DNA of 64,000 bases from positions 2,604,001 to 2,668,000 of the forward strand of contig OZ220747.1 in the NCBI GenBank assembly GCA_965117015.1. The letters run 5' to 3'. Origin of the DNA: Aldehydirespirator sp965117015. Lineage in GTDB: Bacteria > Actinomycetota > Acidimicrobiia > Acidimicrobiales > Aldehydirespiratoraceae. This document shows, one piece after another, positions 37,907 to 45,604 of the stretch; position 1 is the first letter of the stretch; every line of letters starts with the position of its first letter. A model generated the notes under the pieces. The model saw only the letters and a program-made list of their open reading frames with translations, was not told the DNA's origin and made no database searches. The position numbers and the translations under genes were made by a program.

Positions 37907-39292
37907 CTAACCCAGGTTGAGGATGGCTTGCTGATCCACGCGGCCGTCGCGAACGAACTGAAGCTCGTTCATGGGCAGGACGAACAGGTCGCACACGCGT
38001 CTCAACAACTCGTACGCGTTGACTGCGGGGTCTTCTCCCGCCTCGATCACCTCGATCCATTCATCCGATTGGGCCTCTCGGTCAGCCCATCGTCCGAAGT
38101 GAAGTGACCATGGCCTTGATTGGGCCCCTCGTACGAGCACTGCCAGATGCCACTCGGAGGGGGGGACGTGGGGCTGCAGCACGTCTTTGTGGAAGCGGCA
38201 AAACTCGTACGTGAACTCGACCAGAGCGACGTGATTGATGGTCAGCGGGCGAGCCTGCCCAGTAGGCAATTGGTGCGTTCTGCCGAGAAAGCTCTCCTCC
38301 GCTTTGATAGCCACCAGCAGGCGGCCATCACGCTCCAGCCTCCTATAGCGGAAATCGCCGTCAACGGCGACGAGTGCCTTATCTTCAAGCCTCGGTTCTT
38401 GGCGGTAGCCAATTCCGAAGCCCGAATAGCGGAGGCCGCTCGGGCTCGCGAAGCTCTGCCGGAGGTCGCCCACATAGAAGTTGTCGATACGGCTCGGAGG
38501 CGACACGGGAGCGGCCGTCAGCGCATAGACCGCAGAGTCATGCCAGTCCATGTAGTTCTCGATCATGGTCACATCAGCTGCCAACCGAGACTCCAGAGAG
38601 GCCTGTGCCGCGTCTGCGGGGCCGGGATCGCCAGCAGGGATGCTGCCTCCTCGCCGCGATCGCCGGCCGTCGGCGATGTCTCTATGGATTGTCCCTACTG
38701 GCTGCCATCGCGTATGGCTCCCATCCCGAACCGGCATCGCGAACCCTTCGGTCGAGTTGCCGTCTGAGTCGACGATTTTCTTCAGCAAGAATGGGCCATC
38801 ATCACCCTGCGGTGGTGGCACTTCGATCAGGCCCAGGCATCCGTCGTCTCGGTTGAACTTGAGGACGCCAACACCCCGAATCGGGGGATACGCATGGGCT
38901 TCGATTGTGTCCTGGTACTGCTGCGGATTGAGAAGATGGCTGGGAAACGGAGACACTTCTACAGCCACATCGTCGCTGCTGGCCGAGGACGGCGTGGTAC
39001 GGACCCCCAACACGATGCACCCTCCTTGCGGACAGTTCGCCATCGCAGCAGCGTCCTTCGCCAGTTCCCAGGCGCGGCGAAACCGGATCCCACCCTCTTG
39101 GTCCTGCAGCGCATACGGCTGCGCCTTGAAGTCCAACGACTCCGACTCCGCGAGTCCGAGCAACTCCTCCTCTCGGCCCTCGCTGAGGAGATTTCTGATC
39201 TCGGCGGCATCGGGTGACACTCGGCCAAAACCTATAGGGATTCCTCCGTGACACGCGCGGCAACTGAAGCCAGTGTGCGCTGCATCCGTCAT
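37907..39292 (-). CDS. AlbA_2 (Schlafen-type) domain protein
   Basis: A protein of about 461 aa. The AlbA_2 putative nucleic-acid/ATP-binding domain is N-terminal: LAESESLDFKAQPYAL (with the ExxxxDFK start), AWELAKDAAAMANCPQGGCIVLGV and later PPIRGVGVL. The rest (about 230 residues) is unrecognised, with NFYVGDLRQSFASPSGLRYSGFGIGYR in its middle. Domains of this type occur in antiviral and regulatory proteins. Start uncertain: ATG 39292 has no ribosome site; GTG 39220 also fits the domain. The ATG version includes a CRACHGG segment. Lies between the SIR2 gene and the graspetide operon, likely a separate cargo gene. Confidence 0.7.
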   Translation of the reverse strand: MTDAAHTGFSCRACHGGIPIGFGRVSPDAAEIRNLLSEGREEELLGLAESESLDFKAQPYALQDQEGGIRFRRAWELAKDAAAMANCPQGGCIVLGVRTTPSSASSDDVAVEVSPFPSHLLNPQQYQDTIEAHAYPPIRGVGVLKFNRDDGCLGLIEVPPPQGDDGPFLLKKIVDSDGNSTEGFAMPVRDGSHTRWQPVGTIHRDIADGRRSRRGGSIPAGDPGPADAAQASLESRLAADVTMIENYMDWHDSAVYALTAAPVSPPSRIDNFYVGDLRQSFASPSGLRYSGFGIGYRQEPRLEDKALVAVDGDFRYRRLERDGRLLVAIKAEESFLGRTHQLPTGQARPLTINHVALVEFTYEFCRFHKDVLQPHVPPSEWHLAVLVRGAQSRPWSLHFGRWADREAQSDEWIEVIEAGEDPAVNAYELLRRVCDLFVLPMNELQFVRDGRVDQQAILNLG

Positions 39293-39412
39293 GTGAGCGG
39301 TCGGCCTTACCAATCCCCCGGCGAGTCACCCGTGCCGCCTACACCGCCCACTGGGAAGTACACCAACACGAACCGCGACACCTATAGCACCTGGATTCAC
39401 CATCGGGATCCC

Positions 39413-40177
39413 TCACGGCGCGAGTGATCCTTGGGGTCGCATGGTGCTGGAGCGCGAATCCTGCTCACTAGGCAGCAGCCGAGGAGTCTGCTCGGGGACC
39501 TGATCTGCGGTATCGCTTTCTGTGGCCATTAGTGCGGAGAGGGTGAAGCCGATCACGCCGAGCAGCGCTCCTAGCGCGATCCAGGTGACGCCCGTGCCGA
39601 GGTGCGTGAGTCGTGCGGCGTTGGTGTTGACACCTGTGGGGACGTTCTCTGCGTAGTCGCGCGCTAGGAACTTGCGCAACTCGCCCCGCTCGTTCGTGAG
39701 ATCATTGACAATGTCGGTCTGCTTGAACGGTGCTCTGTCTCCGATGAGCGCTCCCATCACTAGCGCGCCCCATAAGGCCGACGCTGAACCCATAAGCAAC
39801 AGGAAACGAGCGATCCATTGCCAGGGCTGTGCAATGCCGCCAAGGTCGTCTAGTCCGGTGAGGAAGTAGATCGCTGCTGCTGTGGCGATGGTCAGCAGCA
39901 CACTTGCGCGGGTCGTGACGTACTGAAGCTCATTGAACTGGCCTTGGAGTTGTCGTCGGCCTTCTTCAATGGCGAGGGTCTCATCATCCGTCTTCCAAGA
40001 CTTGATCCCGTCTCCGATCTTGCCCGTATGGACCTTCTTGTGTTCGTAGGTCCCCATCCTGTATTGGGTTAGGACGGAAAGCACGAACGACGCGTGGTTA
40101 TGCTTCGACCGGCGGGCGCTGGTCTGTGCGTCGAGCTCAGATGCATCGCCTGATTCGGGGGCGGTGGCGTCGGTCAT
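39413..40177 (-). CDS. Three-helix membrane protein of the graspetide operon
   Basis: A 254-aa protein. Residues 1-80 are cytoplasmic and polar, with a likely helix around 60-85; membrane helices lie near 88-106, 122-145 and 198-218, with a 50-residue polar loop between the second and third and a disordered tail. Its ATG overlaps the stop of the ATP-grasp gene (ATGA), so it belongs to that operon. The N-terminal-helix plus paired-helix plan recalls small membrane effectors (SLATT or Pycsar-TM types), but I cannot assign it. It could export the peptide, give immunity, or act as a toxin controlled by it. No ATPase or protease domain is present. Confidence 0.7.
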   Translation of the reverse strand: MTDATAPESGDASELDAQTSARRSKHNHASFVLSVLTQYRMGTYEHKKVHTGKIGDGIKSWKTDDETLAIEEGRRQLQGQFNELQYVTTRASVLLTIATAAAIYFLTGLDDLGGIAQPWQWIARFLLLMGSASALWGALVMGALIGDRAPFKQTDIVNDLTNERGELRKFLARDYAENVPTGVNTNAARLTHLGTGVTWIALGALLGVIGFTLSALMATESDTADQVPEQTPRLLPSEQDSRSSTMRPQGSLAP

Positions 40178-41097
40178 GACTGGCCACTCAGGAAGTTGAC
40201 GATGTGTTCTGTGATTGGATCGGCAACGTCATCGGGCAAGAACATCCACTGACCGGCCGGGTTCAAGTCGATGAACATCGGAGGACCGGATACCGGCACC
40301 AGCCAGTCCTGGCTCGAGTACCCGACGCGCAACTCGGCCGCGAGTCGCACTGCTTGGGCCTCTACATCCGGGGATTCGTGCCGGCGCCATGAGTAGTGGG
40401 CCTCATCGGCGACACGCCAGTCCAGCGGCCACATATCGGCTTCAAGAGCCGCCGTCGTCACGACACAGCCCGCCGTGACCACTCGAAGGTGTTGCCGGAC
40501 ATCGATCCGCGCCTGAGCGACGAACGGAGCGGCCCCGAAGTCTCCCGCCGCGAGCAGATCCGCGGTTAGCGGGCTCGTGTGCACTGCCCGAGGTTCTCCC
40601 TCCGCGTTGACGAACGCGCCCGTGGCGAGTGGCTTGATGACTGCGTCGGCGCCCAGCGAACGCTCAATCTCGGAGGGGTTCGAGGACACGATCGTCGGTG
40701 GCGCCGTTATCCCGAGCCGCGACGCGACCGCTAGCTGGTGGATACGGTCCTCGGCCGCCTGCAGCGCATCGATGCCGGTCACCCACTCACGGCTGCCGAG
40801 GCGTGCGATCGCCGCGATGAGACGTACTCGTGCCCGGAATGAAACATCGGCGACTGATCCAACACGATCACCGCTACTCCACCGGTTCGGAGCAGCCCTT
40901 CGCAGCCAGGCACGACCCCCATCGGTGATCGCAACCCCATCGATGACGAGTTCGTGCGGCGTCAGCGAGTAGCTGAGCTGCGCCAGCGTGTCAGCGTCGA
41001 ATATGACCGGCTCAACATCACGCTTCCTGAGCCGGTGGGCGACAGTTCGAAGATGGGCGTCGGACTCGTTGCCCACCAACAAAGGGCGCTGAGCCAT
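40174..41097 (-). CDS. ATP-grasp peptide ligase (graspetide macrocyclase-like)
   Basis: A 307-aa ATP-grasp enzyme. N-terminal pre-ATP-grasp part (PLLVGNESDAHLRTVAHRL), an NRW-S segment near residue 68, a substrate-facing middle and the metal/ATP site PPMFIDLNPAGQWMFLP near residue 285, matching the E-NP-GQW end of microviridin-type ligases. Such enzymes activate Asp/Glu side chains and join them to Thr/Ser (esters) or Lys (amides). ATG 41097 shares its A with the stop of the precursor gene (TGATG), and residues upstream belong to that frame. Position directly behind a repeated Thr/Asp/Glu-rich peptide gives strong functional support. Confidence 0.85.
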   Translation of the reverse strand: MAQRPLLVGNESDAHLRTVAHRLRKRDVEPVIFDADTLAQLSYSLTPHELVIDGVAITDGGRAWLRRAAPNRWSSGDRVGSVADVSFRARVRLIAAIARLGSREWVTGIDALQAAEDRIHQLAVASRLGITAPPTIVSSNPSEIERSLGADAVIKPLATGAFVNAEGEPRAVHTSPLTADLLAAGDFGAAPFVAQARIDVRQHLRVVTAGCVVTTAALEADMWPLDWRVADEAHYSWRRHESPDVEAQAVRLAAELRVGYSSQDWLVPVSGPPMFIDLNPAGQWMFLPDDVADPITEHIVNFLSGQS

Positions 41098-41435
41098 CAC
41101 ATCGATGGCAGCACAGAGTCGTCGTCGTACGTCTCCAAGTTCGACCTCGTGAGCAGAGTGCCGCAGTCCTCGATCGTCGGCAGTACCGAATCGTCGTCGA
41201 AGGTTTCCATTGCGGTCGTCGTGACGAACGTCCCACAATCCGCGATCGATGGCAGCACCGAATCGTCGTCATGGGTCTCCATCGCTTTGGTGATCATCGT
41301 GCCGCAGTCGGCGATAGTCGGCAGCACTCCCGCGTCGTCATAGGTCTCGGGGCTGTCGGTGACAAGGGTCCCGCGATCAGAGGCCGAAGCCTCGACAGGA
41401 CGACCTAGCAACTCGAACAAGTTGGCCTTTCCCAC
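41097..41435 (-). CDS. Graspetide-type precursor peptide with four core repeats
   Basis: A 112-aa peptide. The first 21 residues (VGKANLFELLGRPVEASAS region) act as a leader; then four repeats of 21-24 residues at 22-44, 45-67, 68-91 and 92-112. Consensus: G-T-x-x-T-x(3-4)-E-T-x-D-D-D-S-V-L-P-S/T-I-x-D-C. Thr donors followed by a Glu/Asp cluster are the mark of omega-ester peptides made by ATP-grasp ligases; repeat 2 fits T-x-x-T-x3-E-x2-D-x-D exactly. Cysteines end the first three repeats. GTG 41435 has AGAGGA six bases upstream; longer in-frame starts lack a ribosome site. The product would be four linked multicyclic units. Confidence 0.85.
   Translation of the reverse strand: MGKANLFELLGRPVEASASDRGTLVTDSPETYDDAGVLPTIADCGTMITKAMETHDDDSVLPSIADCGTFVTTTAMETFDDDSVLPTIEDCGTLLTRSNLETYDDDSVLPSM
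41100..41372 (-). repeat. Four tandem core repeats of the precursor gene
   Basis: Units of about 63-72 bp encode the four core repeats. At DNA level the blocks GACGACGA and CTGCC recur in each unit but third positions differ, so the repeats are old and kept by selection on the peptide rather than recent copies. Confidence 0.8.
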
Positions 41436-41754
41436 CTCACGTCCTCTCGTTGTAGCTGGGCTTCCAGAGTATCCGACCAGATTTTCCACCGGGACGCGAG
41501 CACCCGCCATCGACCCTGGGCAGTGCGGACGCGCTGTCACGTGCGATCTAGCACGCCGCCTGCCCCGTAATGGCAGGCCGGGATCCGGTGAAGCGCCGGT
41601 CGTCGAATCGTCGCTCGAAGCCGGGCCGGCCGGGATGCGGGTACCGACCTCGCGCCGGACTCTGACGTTTCAGTTCCACGCCGGTGGAGTATCGAACATC
41701 AGCCGGGCCGGGCGCATCGGGACCTGCTGGCAACCGACGGGCCATGAAAGGCCT

Positions 41755-41907
41755 TCCCGAGTACGCACTGCCCGCAACGGGTCGCGCGCACTGCATGGCG
41801 GCGCTGTCGCCGGATGAGGTGCCCGCCGCGCTAGCGGCCATCGACAACTCAGCCGCTTACCCGACCACGAAGCTCGCCATGCGGATGTTGGCTCTGACCG
41901 CCACCTA
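41755..41907 (+). pseudogene. Fragment of a second P4-type integrase (middle part)
   Basis: The frame encodes CMAALSPDEVPAALAAIDNSAAYPTTKLAMRMLALTAT and then a stop; this equals residues about 205-247 of the intact integrase at 33584 with only a few changes, and the DNA is highly similar to 34210-34324. The sequence before and after has no counterpart. The matching C-terminal end lies at 43767-43838. The fragment is not functional. Confidence 0.85.
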
Positions 41908-42237
41908 GGGGAGTTGATCCTGAGCAGGCGACTCGCGCAGCCTTTCGAGTCGTGCCTGGCGGCTGTGGAAGTTGCGAAGTGTACGTTCGAGGAACGCCAC
42001 CACTTGGTCTTGGGACCACTCGGCGGTGCGCGGCGAGCCTGGTTCGAACTGGAACCCGTTGTCGCCGTCGTACGGTTTGCGGTGGTCGAACCCGCCGGCG
42101 GCAATGATCGAGGGGATGCCGTCGGGGAATGCCGCGCATGTTCCGCTGGACCACTCGCCCTGGGTCATTCCTGGGGGATGCTCGGGCGGACGGTAGTGCC
42201 TGCATGGCCAGCAGAACGGTGGAGGACCTGTGGTCAT
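41905..42237 (-). CDS. Small cysteine-containing protein of unknown function
   Basis: A 110-aa protein starting MTTGPPPFCWPCRHYRPP, followed by CAAFPDGIPSIIAAGGFDHRKPYDGDNGFQFEP. The C-x2-C plus later C and the FPDGIP...DHRKPYDGDNG block recall a widespread family of small, probably metal-binding proteins that often occurs in mobile regions; no function is known to me. It lies inside the broken second integrase, opposite in direction to the nuclease-like gene. The start ATG has no strong ribosome site. Confidence 0.6.
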   Translation of the reverse strand: MTTGPPPFCWPCRHYRPPEHPPGMTQGEWSSGTCAAFPDGIPSIIAAGGFDHRKPYDGDNGFQFEPGSPRTAEWSQDQVVAFLERTLRNFHSRQARLERLRESPAQDQLP

Positions 42238-42451
42238 CCGATGCCGATGAGACGAAGGTCCAGAGGGTGGCGGATGGGCACGAGGCCAGTCTCTGCCGTC
42301 ACGCCCGTCGATGTCGGACAGACCTTCTTGATCTGGCCTGTGGCGTCTTGTGGCACCGGGTCAGATTACTGCAACAGGCCGATGTCGGCGGTGCCCGTAC
42401 ATTGGGCGGCGTCGGGATAGTCGTCGGGGGTCTGATCTTGGGAGAGGTGAG

Positions 42452-43591
42452 ATGTCGCAGCGAATATACGCCAAAGGCGAAGACGGCGAACTGGTAGCCC
42501 TCGAAGAGGACCGGTTCGCGTCGGAGAACGAACTCCAAGGGCTGCTGGTCGAACAGTTGCAGTTACTTGACGGGGAACAGATGCGCCCAGGTGATCCGCT
42601 GCGTTGGGTTCTGGTCCAGGAAGAGAAGGCAGTCGCCGAAGACGCCGATTCCGCTGCTCGTTGGGCTGTGGATCTGGTGCTGGTGGATCAAGACGCGCTG
42701 GTGACTCTGGTTGAGATCAAGCGCGGCACAAATCGCGAGGTGCGCCGCAGCGTGGTCGGCCAACTGCTGGAGTACGCGGCCCACGCCGCGCACACCTGGA
42801 GCGCCGATGAGTTGCGCGTCGCCCACGAGGCAACCGCAAAGACTCGAGGCTGCGACCCCGAGGGCCAGCTCCAGGATCTGTTGCCCGCCGACGAGCAGCT
42901 GGATATCGCCGCATTCTGGGACAAGGCCGCCACGAGTCTCGTTGCGGGCCGCATGAGGCTGCTGTTCGTGGCAGATGAGATCCCGGATTCACTTCGGCGC
43001 ATCGTGGAATTCCTCAATGCACAGATGCCCACCGTCGAGGCTCTCGCCGTTGAGATCAAGCCATTCGGACGTGGCAAGGGCGAGACGTTCGTGCCCCGGG
43101 TGTTCGGCACAACAGCCAAACCGGTATCTGGCATCCGCCGCAGACTCGACCGGGAGTCTTTCTTGGCGGAGTTCGCGGGCGCCGAGACCCGCAGCGCAGC
43201 CGCCGGTCTGTTGGACGTAGCCGAACAATCGGGCGCCCAATTGAGTTGGGGGCCCCGGAGCGTCACGATCCGCGTCGGCTGTGCTGGCTGGGACTGGCCA
43301 GTGACCGTCGCGTGGCTCAATAGTCCCTCCATGGGCGGCTGGGGATGGATGAGAACTAGGTACTTCACCTTCGGAGAGTCCATCACCGCCTATGACGACC
43401 CCGGCCCCAGCGCACCGCTCAAGGAAGCGCTCCAGAAGTGGGAGCAGAGTTTCCGAGGCGACTCGTTCACATCGAACGCTTCGAGCAAGGGCGTGAACGC
43501 GTGGGCAGTGGCTTACGACGACGCCGCACACCACATCGACAACCTCACGAGTCGACTGGCGGCTGTTGTAGAGGAACTCCAGTCGTTGTAG
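42452..43591 (+). CDS. PD-(D/E)XK nuclease-like protein
   Basis: A 379-aa protein. The N-terminal domain carries AVDLVLVDQDALVTLVEIKRGTN: D74, then E88-I-K90, the D...E-x-K metal site of PD-(D/E)XK nucleases, followed by VVGQLLEYAAHAA, a helix typical of the fold. The C-terminal 200 residues are unrecognised, with tryptophan-rich WGPRSVTIRVGCAGWDWP and MGGWGWMRTRYF. ATG 42452 has a GGGAGAGG ribosome site; an upstream frame to 42350 is not protein-like. It is cargo between the two integrase remnants and may be a stand-alone restriction or defence nuclease. Confidence 0.75.
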   Translation: MSQRIYAKGEDGELVALEEDRFASENELQGLLVEQLQLLDGEQMRPGDPLRWVLVQEEKAVAEDADSAARWAVDLVLVDQDALVTLVEIKRGTNREVRRSVVGQLLEYAAHAAHTWSADELRVAHEATAKTRGCDPEGQLQDLLPADEQLDIAAFWDKAATSLVAGRMRLLFVADEIPDSLRRIVEFLNAQMPTVEALAVEIKPFGRGKGETFVPRVFGTTAKPVSGIRRRLDRESFLAEFAGAETRSAAAGLLDVAEQSGAQLSWGPRSVTIRVGCAGWDWPVTVAWLNSPSMGGWGWMRTRYFTFGESITAYDDPGPSAPLKEALQKWEQSFRGDSFTSNASSKGVNAWAVAYDDAAHHIDNLTSRLAAVVEELQSL

Positions 43592-43766
43592 CAGCACGCT
43601 GCCGCCCGAGATGCAGGTTACGAGCGTCGGTAGTCGCGCGGGTCGCGGCAGACGTCGTAGGTGGCCCTGTCGATGGCGACCCACGTCGTGCCGGGCACGC
43701 CGCGTTTGGAGGTGCTCCCGGCACCGACGGGGAAGCGGCCTCAAACAGCAGGTAGCGCCCTTGGGC

Positions 43767-43838
43767 CCCTACCGCCGCGCCGACCTGCTGGACCAGCGCC
43801 GCGAGGTCATGGACGCCTGGGGGCAGTACATCGCCTAG
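43767..43838 (+). pseudogene. Fragment of a second P4-type integrase (C-terminus)
   Basis: PYRRADLLDQRREVMDAWGQYIA and a stop match the last residues of the intact integrase (AYRRSDLLEQRREVMSAWARYIT), including the active-site tyrosine. Together with 41755-41907 it shows that a second integrase gene was here; about 360 bp of it is replaced by 1.86 kb of other DNA. 43839-44032 holds no recognised gene. Confidence 0.85.
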
Positions 43839-44032
43839 TAGGACTCAAGCTATGCCGGGGAGGAGCCAGCATCCACAGCGTGGCTTGGACCAATCTTGGG
43901 ATGGATCCATAGGCGAGATGCAGTCTTCGACCTGAATCCCGCGGCGTTCACGGAAGTGTTTGATCCGGCTCATCGCTATGTAATCGTGACTACGGCTCTC
44001 GGTGCTCTCCAGGTCCGTGGCCGTAGAAGCGA

Positions 44033-45604
44033 TCACAGAGATGCCTCGAGCGCCGCAAAGAACGCGTCTGCTGTTTCGGTGATGAGACGATCGTCCATCG
44101 TTCGGTGCCGTGAATTCACCCAGAACGGATCCCTCTCCTCCCCGAAGCGCCGGATGTCTTCGGTCAGGTATGGCACCACCCATCTCTCATCCAGGCCGCG
44201 TGCGAAGTCCTCATCCCCTAGGACCCGCAGCAGGTCATGGTCTCGCATGCTTGACCCTACGTAGATCCAAAGCCGCTGGCTCTCCCCATCGAGCAGAGCC
44301 CTTAGCGCTGCAAGTTTCCCGTTCCCGACGCCGATCTCGGTCTGTTCTGCGCTCACAACGCAACTCTCCGGCCGGTCGATGGTGCCGTGCACCTTCAGGT
44401 AAGGCACCGCCGACTCCTGGCCAGCGAGATACCGAGTGACGTAGGCGGCCGCGCTCTCGAACTCCTCGTCGTCAGCGAAGACTTCGAGAGGCACCCCAGC
44501 GTGCGATTCGACGAGGGTATCGAAGTTGACCGTCACGAGAACGACCCGCCCTACTCGCTCGTTAAGATACCGGCATAGGCTCCTGACCGCCGGCCCGGCG
44601 TCATTAGCGAGTTGGTCGTGGAGTTCCTTGAACTCGGCGAGAGTCGGGAACGTTCCGCCAAAGTGCCGCTCTTCAGCGCGGATTACCTGCTCTAGGGTGA
44701 GTTGCTGGATGAAGTCTTCAGCGTCCAAGGCAATCTCACGAGGCGTCAACCACCCGTTCTTCGCGCTGATCCACTCATAGAACCTCCGAGCCAGCTCGGT
44801 GGACCCGTGGCGGGACGCCTTGAGGTCAAGTAGCCGTGCAATGGCAGAGTCTCGCATCCGGTTGCTGAGGGGGAATCCGGATGATGCCGAGAAACCGGCT
44901 GCGAGGAAGAGGACCACGGCCCGGGCCTCGTTCGATATTCGCGCCGCAACCGCAGGTAGCTCGTTTGGCCCATGTCTGGAGAGGAGGTGTTCGCCCTCGA
45001 CTGCGAGCCGGAATCCGGCCTTGGGCTGACAGTGAGCTGCAACGTCGATCTCACTCTCCACAACGACGAATAGGGTCCTAAGGCTCGGGCTCGGTAGGTT
45101 CACCAAGTACTTGGTGAAGAGTTCCCAGATCGCTCTTCTGAAGTCGAGGTCTACTCCACTGACCTGGTAGGCCACGATCGCAGCCTGTGACTCGGTTTCA
45201 TCTAGCTCGCGACTCGAAATTGCGCAGCAGACGTCGATGACGGTCTGTTCGCCTGGACTGAGTTCTCCGCCGGCGGGTGGATCTATAAACACCCAGGCAT
45301 TGGCACCTTCAGAGTCGACTCGCGCGACCCTTCGGCTCCCGCCGAACCTTGTTACGTCCAGTGCTTTCTCAACGGACGTGAACCGCGCAGCATCATCGCT
45401 CAGCGGGGTTTGCCGCTGGCCAGTTGGTGCACCTGCGACGAACAACGGAGCATCAAGAACTGCCGCGAGAGCTTGGACGCTTGGAAGGACCGCATTCAGA
45501 TCGTCCACCAATACCGGTACCACAGTGATGGCTCCTTCAAGGCTGCGCTCGTGGTACCGGGCGAGCTGTGGCGCAAGGTCAAGAAGCGCCGTTGCCCGAC
45601 TCAT
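44033..45604 (-). CDS. SIR2-domain protein of the SMC operon
   Basis: A 523-aa protein. The first 230 residues are an unrecognised domain; then a SIR2-like domain: VVLFLAAGFSASSGFPLSNRM (residues about 231-250), VVLVTVNFDTLVESHAG, YLKVHGTIDRPESCVVSAEQT and WIYVGSSMRDHDLLRVL. The NAD-loop glycine pattern is altered (AAGFSAS rather than G-x-G-x-S), but N-F-D and H-G are present. ATG 45604 lies 26 bases inside the preceding gene, the last of five overlapping genes. As in other SIR2-containing defence modules, it is the likely toxic effector (NAD+ loss), with the ATPase as sensor; this is inference. Confidence 0.78.
   Translation of the reverse strand: MSRATALLDLAPQLARYHERSLEGAITVVPVLVDDLNAVLPSVQALAAVLDAPLFVAGAPTGQRQTPLSDDAARFTSVEKALDVTRFGGSRRVARVDSEGANAWVFIDPPAGGELSPGEQTVIDVCCAISSRELDETESQAAIVAYQVSGVDLDFRRAIWELFTKYLVNLPSPSLRTLFVVVESEIDVAAHCQPKAGFRLAVEGEHLLSRHGPNELPAVAARISNEARAVVLFLAAGFSASSGFPLSNRMRDSAIARLLDLKASRHGSTELARRFYEWISAKNGWLTPREIALDAEDFIQQLTLEQVIRAEERHFGGTFPTLAEFKELHDQLANDAGPAVRSLCRYLNERVGRVVLVTVNFDTLVESHAGVPLEVFADDEEFESAAAYVTRYLAGQESAVPYLKVHGTIDRPESCVVSAEQTEIGVGNGKLAALRALLDGESQRLWIYVGSSMRDHDLLRVLGDEDFARGLDERWVVPYLTEDIRRFGEERDPFWVNSRHRTMDDRLITETADAFFAALEASL

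Noticed and set aside
39320..39425. Short plus-strand frame reading VPPTPPTGKYTNTNRDTYSTW
   Set aside because: About 30 codons without a ribosome site, in a gap between two minus-strand genes; too little to call a gene or remnant.
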